DNA of 64,000 bases from Cladobotryum mycophilum (taxonomy: Eukaryota > Ascomycota > Sordariomycetes > Hypocreales > Hypocreaceae): NCBI GenBank assembly GCA_036429605.1, contig CM071590.1, positions 3,968,001-4,032,000 on the forward strand, read 5' to 3'. The position numbers were made by a program, and so were the translations under genes. Shown one piece after another: positions 58,964-64,000 of the stretch. The notes beneath the pieces were generated by a model. It did not search any database. It had not been told where the DNA came from and worked only from the letters and a program-made list of their open reading frames with translations. Each line of letters starts with the position of its first letter. Position 1 is the stretch's first letter.

Positions 58964-61900
58964 ATGACCGCGAACAAGATGCCTCTCATGTTGGACAATG
59001 CGGTCCCAGTCGATCTGAACGACGTCGACGACCTATTCGGCGACGGAGTCGGTCTATCGCTTCCGGAGAGATCTCAAAGTAAACAGGTGCTGCAGAGGAT
59101 GGATGACCTGAGAGGTCGCGGTTGTTGCCAGTATGTTTGCTGAATGCAACCTGCTTCTCACTCTTTTCTTCTTCTTCCTTGGACGTAGCTGACAAGATGC
59201 ATAGGGCCGTCGCGTGGTCAAAATGTGGCACAATAGCTACGTTAACGCCGGATGGACAGTCGCTTGAACTGCGTTTTCTTAGATGCAGCCCTACTGATGG
59301 ATCGTGGGAGCTTAGTGAGCCGACCATATGCCATCTTGTCAGCGGCTCGCCTGGTATCCCGTTGGTCCATCTGGAATGGGGAGCTACAAACAGCCCAGAG
59401 TTGGCGGTTGTTGATGCCGTAGGCAGAGTTGCCATACTCAGCTTCCCCATCTCCCTTAATTCCCCCTTCCTCACGAGAAAATGGGATACGGACGCGATTG
59501 ATGATGCCAACGCAGTGGTTGGGAGCCATTGGCTTGCCGTCGCGCCGCCTAATCAGCAGAAGCCCTACAACGTCATGTACGGCCCAGCCAACAGGGTTGG
59601 GAATCAATATCAATACGAAAGCTCTTTTGTTCATGCGAGCGGGCCAAGCCATCCTCATTCCTCCAAAAGTGCGCTGTTCTGTGTCACAGTAAACGGCACG
59701 TTGAAGATGTTCTGGTCACAGAACAACAATAAAATGGAAGAGACTACAATGGAGCTGGAGAGTGTGCTTTCATCAGACGAACTGGTAACTCATGCGGCCC
59801 TGGCTTCTGACAAGAGTGAGTTTGTTCCCCATCTTTGGAACCTGGCCTTTTGCTAAGCGCTTCTAGAATACTTGCTTGTTGCGGTTGCAACTTCGTCAAG
59901 ACAGCTTAGGCTTGTCAAGATTGAGATTCAATGGGGTGGACCGGGGTCACAGCCTGATAAGAATCCGTTGCCTCAAAATGCCAGATTGAGCCCGTCGCTC
60001 GTCGAGAAGCACCTTGCTGCGACAACCTGGCTCCAGACCGTGCCTGGCGATTCGAACACCGACACAACCATGGCAGAACTCTCTCACTTACATGTCCTAC
60101 CATCACTGATGGACAACACGGGCAAGAACACCGTTCCGCCAATGATTCTCACCGTACGCTCGCGGGCGCTCAATGCGGGGTCCTATCAAATGCCCCAGAC
60201 CATACTTGATCGCTGGGAGGCTGTAGGTGAACAGCGTCAAAATCTACACCCGGCATTCGAACAGCTGGGAACTCGGAGAAATAGCGACCCCTCAGAGCAA
60301 ACAAGCTACATGAGACTGAAAAAGCTGGATCCGATTGTCATCAATAAGGTTGTGATTGGATTTCAGGCAATCCAGTTTGGAAAGATCCTGGTCCTAACAA
60401 TGGCAGACGGAACCGTTGAGTACCGGGACCGATTCACATTTGAGGAGATTTATGCCAGCGAGGATACCGGCAGGGTCATGAACTTGCGCCAAGTCGGTTG
60501 GACATTTTCAGAAGAAGGGCCATGTAAGTTGATCGCAAGTGAAACACAAAACGAGACATCTAACGTGATATAGGCCAGCAAGTTGCCTTCTCTCCGACTC
60601 ACTGTTCCATGATTCAAATGGGCGATGACGGAAAGATTAGATGGAGCAAATTGCACTATCCATTAGAAGATATTGGTAATTCAAACCAGGACGGTACGTT
60701 GCAAAGCGTGAATTATAATACCAAAGAATGCATCGCTAAGTGAAAACAGTTCATTATGGAGCGTCCATAGCTGGTTTGACACTCACGACAGTATCTGCGA
60801 TGTGGCACCAAGCAAACTACGATGATATGCTCGCCATCGTCCAACCATATACATCGAAAAAGAGTACGTAATTGGTGATGTTGTGTGATGGAAGACCGCG
60901 GCTCTAACGTAACTAGGATTTACGCACGATTTGCTCAATGAAATCATCAAGATTCTCAAGATCCAGGTGGACTATTCCGAGGAGCTTCACCACGATTCGC
61001 TTATGAGGAATGCATCATTGCAAAGCTGCTTGAGTATTATGAACAGCCTGGGTTTTCGTGGAGAGTTGAAACCTCGAACCTTCCAGAGCAAGTTTGCGAT
61101 GGTGGAGCTGAATGTGCGCAATGTTGTCATCCTCATCACACTTGCCAGCAACACACCGGTCACTGTCAGGGAGAAGATGAGCCCTCTCGATGAGCATGGT
61201 ATGACTTGATATTCTCACAATAATGGCTAATGCCCTGGATTTCTAACTATATTTTACAGAGGTGGTGGATGCGTTAGCAGGCTGTGCTAAATGGTCTTTG
61301 GATCTTCTATCATGGCTGTCCGACTGCTTATTCGGGCTGATGAACGACAACGAATTCTTAGCAACGCTGGTACCAGGGCGCACGGGGGAACTGATAAACT
61401 ATTTGCGTTCACAGAATAACATAGCTCTGCACCTGCTGCTCTCCTCTTGCAGCAGAAGCTTTCTGTTGGCCGTGTGCCGTAGAATCGCGCACTTGGAGAA
61501 CCTGAGCACTAGGGCCATTGAGTTTTACAGGCGACAATCGGCCTCTGGGGAGCAGCAGATGATGCCCAACCCGCAGCTTCAGCAGGCCTACCAGAAGATG
61601 CAGAACATTACGACGACTAGCTTGATCAAGGTGAGCGAATTCGAGAAACTGCTCAACACCCTTGGCCAGGATGTCAGGCAGGCCTATTCGCAATTCTTGC
61701 CGAGCATGCTCAAGAACGGATCCAACCCGCCCCAGGGAAAGCAGATGGATATCGCCGTCAAGAATGCACAGTTCCAATATGAGTTGAACATGCTACTGGC
61801 GGGGTCGCCGCCTCCGCTGTTCCTGCCCGCCATCAAGAAATTCCTCGCCAAAGATCTGCCAGCTTTCCGCAGCCTGACGGATCCCGCGAAGCTCTTCTTT

Positions 61901-62164
61901 GCCGATTTCAGCCTCCTCGGCGTCCAGGATGACAAGTCCAGTCTGGCGGCCAAGGAGGCCAAGGGCGTCTACGTCGACCTGTTTAGGAGGGCGCCGTTGA
62001 AGAAGGGCTCGCAGCAGCAGTGGAGGGGCTGCACGAGGTGCGCCTCGGTGATGGAGGATGTGTTTGGGAGTCGCCCTGGGTTTGCGTTTGTTCTAAGGCA
62101 GCAGCACAAGTGTAGTTGTGGCGGGTTCTGGGCTTTGTTGCCCAAAGGGAAGCTGGTGCTTTGA
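58964..62164 (+). CDS. MED16: Mediator complex subunit 16 (Med16/Sin4)
   Basis: Seven exons: 58964-59130, 59205-59815, 59867-60523, 60574-60693, 60750-60863, 60917-61198 and 61260-62164, giving 951 residues. Introns are 74, 51, 50, 56, 53 and 61 bp. Med16 is a tail-module subunit of the RNA polymerase II Mediator complex in the nucleus. The N-terminus (MPLMLDNAVPVDLNDVDDLFGDG, RGCCQAVAWSKCGTIATLTPDG) is the characteristic fungal Med16 opening and leads into a WD40-like half of about 480 residues. The C-terminal half is helical (WSLDLLSWLSDCLFGLM). It ends in paired cysteines, CTRCASVMEDVF and HKCSCGGFWALL, a small zinc-ribbon-like motif. MTANK is the first ATG; the internal ATG at 58979 (MPLML) matches the usual start and may be the real one. 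Confidence 0.94.
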
Positions 62165-62167
62165 GGG

Positions 62168-62238
62168 GGAGAGAGACACACATACACACGCACACAGATA
62201 GAGAGAGAGAGACAGACAGACAGACAGAGAGTGAGAGG
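62168..62238. repeat. GA/CA/GACA compound microsatellite
   Basis: GAGAGA, CACACA and GACAGACAGACAGACA units lie immediately after the MED16 stop codon and are probably in its 3' untranslated region. Confidence 0.85.
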
Positions 62239-63621
62239 CGAGGAGATGGATGATTACGGCGTTGGAATTTGTGTTGGGTATCCTTTTTGGAGAATATGGA
62301 ACTATTTAGGTATGCATACTCACGTTGCTATTATTCGTTTTGCATGCAGCTTTGAGAATCAGTTTGGATATAGTGCATCTGGCCTAGAGTTTGATAATTG
62401 ATACTCGATAGACATATGAACAAGATGCTGTCAAACCCCGTGACTTCAATGCCCAAGGAATCACACTTGCAAGTATAGCCACGGAGGAACGTACAATCAC
62501 GGCGTACTCCGTAGAGAACCATCAAAGCTCATGTACGGATACAAGTAGTTGAGTGGTACAGTCACTAGACACTTCATCTCCTGACCCTGCAAACGCGTCA
62601 TGCACTTCCGTAGCGGCCGACAAATGCCGGCATAGCGCAATGAACGGCTCATTTCGCGCTGACCCTGCTTTTGGGGGTGGAGGGGAGGGTCTACTTGTAC
62701 AAGTAGGATCTGTGCAATCTGGGCTGAATGATTATCCATCCATGCATTAAGAGTCTGACAAGTATGTGCCAGCTCGAGGGGGGAGGGAACAGTGAGTACT
62801 CCGTATGCCATGGCATGGATATTAATTAGTGCAACGCCAGACCAAAAGCTGCAAGTCTGGGTCTTTGACACGATGACAGATTCGAACAAAAAAGCTCATT
62901 TTAAATTCCGACTTGTGGCGTTGCTTTTTTCTCCCGGAGCGTCGCTGGTGGTGCAGCCATGCATATCTTTGGTGCAATAGAGCTGCATGTTCGGCTCACG
63001 GCATATGAAAAGCCCCAATGCAAAGTTATTGCTTTTTTCTTTTGTGCAAGTACTTGAAAGAAAAGAAGCTTCAGGTGTAATTTCTGGAGGTTCCACCATG
63101 TGACGTCGCTTGCATGGAAATAGGTCTCGTCCTTTTCTTCTTGTCCTTTTTTTCTTTTTTCCCTTTGTCTGACAATGCATGTTGCGATGGATGGCTCGTT
63201 GCTACCTACATGAGGGGGTCCAATTGCATGGTACAGAACAATTCCTTATTGTTGTCGATTGCATTGAATGCCGCGCCTTGACAAAGTTCGTGACGATGAA
63301 TGATGAATGATGATCATGACCTCCGCGGATAGACGGGCTGGAGTTGAATCAAAGGACCCGAAGCTTGTTTCTCCTGATGATAAATCGAACTGAGAAGAAT
63401 GCCATCAGTCGCAAACAGCGGCAGGGTACTAAAAAGAAATCTTGGAAGTGGATTTCTTGCTCGCTCTCTCCAGCTCCAGACATGGGCCCGGCCGGGTAAA
63501 AAGGGAGACCTGAAAGAGAAACATGGATAGATCGTGCTGAGGCCATCTGGAGGACAGTGGGCCATCTTAAACCTGGAAGGGTCATGAGGGTCCTCTCTTT
63601 TAGGTCAAGTCCAAGATCCTT

Positions 63622-63670
63622 CTGACTGACTGACTGACTGAGCGAGAAATAAAATAAAATAAAATAAAAA
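63622..63670. repeat. (ACTG)n and (AAAAT)n compound microsatellite
   Basis: Five ACTG units are followed within a few bases by four AAAAT units. Confidence 0.85.
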
Positions 63671-64000
63671 TTGGATCCTCAGTAGTAGTTTCGATATGTG
63701 CCCGGTGCATTCTGAACCAGTCGTTTCCTGGGTGGGAAGGATTTCCGTGCCAGAGGCTGGCTGATTGCTGATTTTCCCGCGCGCCAACGATTAGGCTTAT
63801 GGAGTCATCCCTCCCTCTCTCTCTCATTCTCCATCAAATCATCAGGGAACAGGAAAGAAGTGGAAACCCAGGTCATCAAGATGAGAAAAAGCTGGGCGCG
63901 TATATGCACTGCTGAGGCTGGGATGATAAGTAGACGGCTGCTGGGGAGGGGGAGGGGTGGCGAGCGATAAGATGGGTATTGATGGACCCTGGAACGCAAT

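Larger units (their letters stand above)
62165..64000. other. Gene-free right end
   Basis: 3' flank of MED16 with CACA/GAGA/GACA simple repeats at 62168-62238, two TACTCCGTA copies at 62505 and 62797, an ACTG repeat at 63622-63641 and (AAAAT)n at 63647-63670. No recognisable coding sequence was found to the window edge. Confidence 0.55.

Noticed and set aside
1..64000. Transposons, viral insertions, CRISPR arrays, secondary-metabolite clusters
   Set aside because: No transposase, reverse transcriptase, capsid, PKS/NRPS or spacer-repeat array was recognised in any frame.
1..64000. Dispersed 5S rRNA or spliceosomal snRNA genes
   Set aside because: No matching conserved boxes were found by eye; an Infernal/Rfam scan would be decisive.

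Overview
The window is nuclear DNA of a filamentous ascomycete, most likely a Sordariomycete and probably Hypocreales. The coding genes are split by short introns of about 50-95 bp with GTAAGT/GTATGT donors, CTAAC-type branch sites and TAG/CAG acceptors. The tRNA genes carry short introns, and protein families such as PMT4, Atg10, Vps10 with two membrane segments and fungal Med16 fit this. Order placement is inference from general protein resemblance. No operon, CRISPR array or integrated virus was seen. The content is mostly housekeeping.

Layout. 1-2.6 kb: no gene. 2.6-4.5 kb (-): ASNSD1-like asparagine synthetase-domain protein. 5.5-6.4 kb (+): secreted SGNH/CE3-like esterase broken by a one-base frameshift. 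7.15-8.2 kb: two intron-containing tRNA-Glu(CTC) genes and a decayed tRNA-Lys-like relic. 8.7-11.1 kb (-): C2H2 zinc-finger protein followed by almost 5 kb without a gene. 15.9-16.8 kb (+): lineage-type unknown acidic protein. 16.9-18.3 kb (-): CAP59/CMT1-like glycosyltransferase. 18.9-21.3 kb (-): Pmt4 O-mannosyltransferase. 22.7-23.4 kb (+): RidA/Mmf1. 23.6-24.8 kb (-): Arp2/3 subunit ARPC1. 25.2-25.9 kb (+): U2 snRNP B''. 26.0-26.8 kb (-): Atg10. 27.6-29.8 kb (+): GH47 alpha-mannosidase. 31.4-33.4 kb (+): amino-acid permease. 34.2-35.8 kb (-): NTF2-like protein. 38.6-43.2 kb (+): Vps10 sorting receptor. 46.3-50.1 kb (-): conserved unknown protein with a 1.8 kb intron. 53.1-54.4 kb (-): secreted GH105 hydrolase. 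55.7-57.7 kb (-): mitochondrial D-lactate dehydrogenase. 58.4-58.5 kb (-): tRNA-Phe(GAA) with an intron. 59.0-62.2 kb (+): Mediator subunit Med16. The rest, to 64 kb, has no gene.

How they fit together. Several genes serve the secretory and vacuolar pathway (Pmt4, a CAP59-like transferase, GH47 mannosidase, Vps10, Atg10). Two encode secreted carbohydrate-active enzymes (a GH105 and the broken esterase). They are separate transcription units and I see no evidence of a biosynthetic cluster. Exon structures were assembled by eye: each intron was placed where a GT(or GC)-AG pair restores both reading frame and the expected family sequence, and all joined lengths are multiples of three unless stated.

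The points most worth checking are the GC-AG intron in ARPC1, the frameshifted esterase, the 1.8 kb intron, the 14-base microexon in the RidA gene, the tRNA cluster with its relic, and a nine-base motif (TACTCCGTA/TACGGAGTA) repeated in the intergenic DNA far more often than chance. I found no convincing undescribed multi-gene system.
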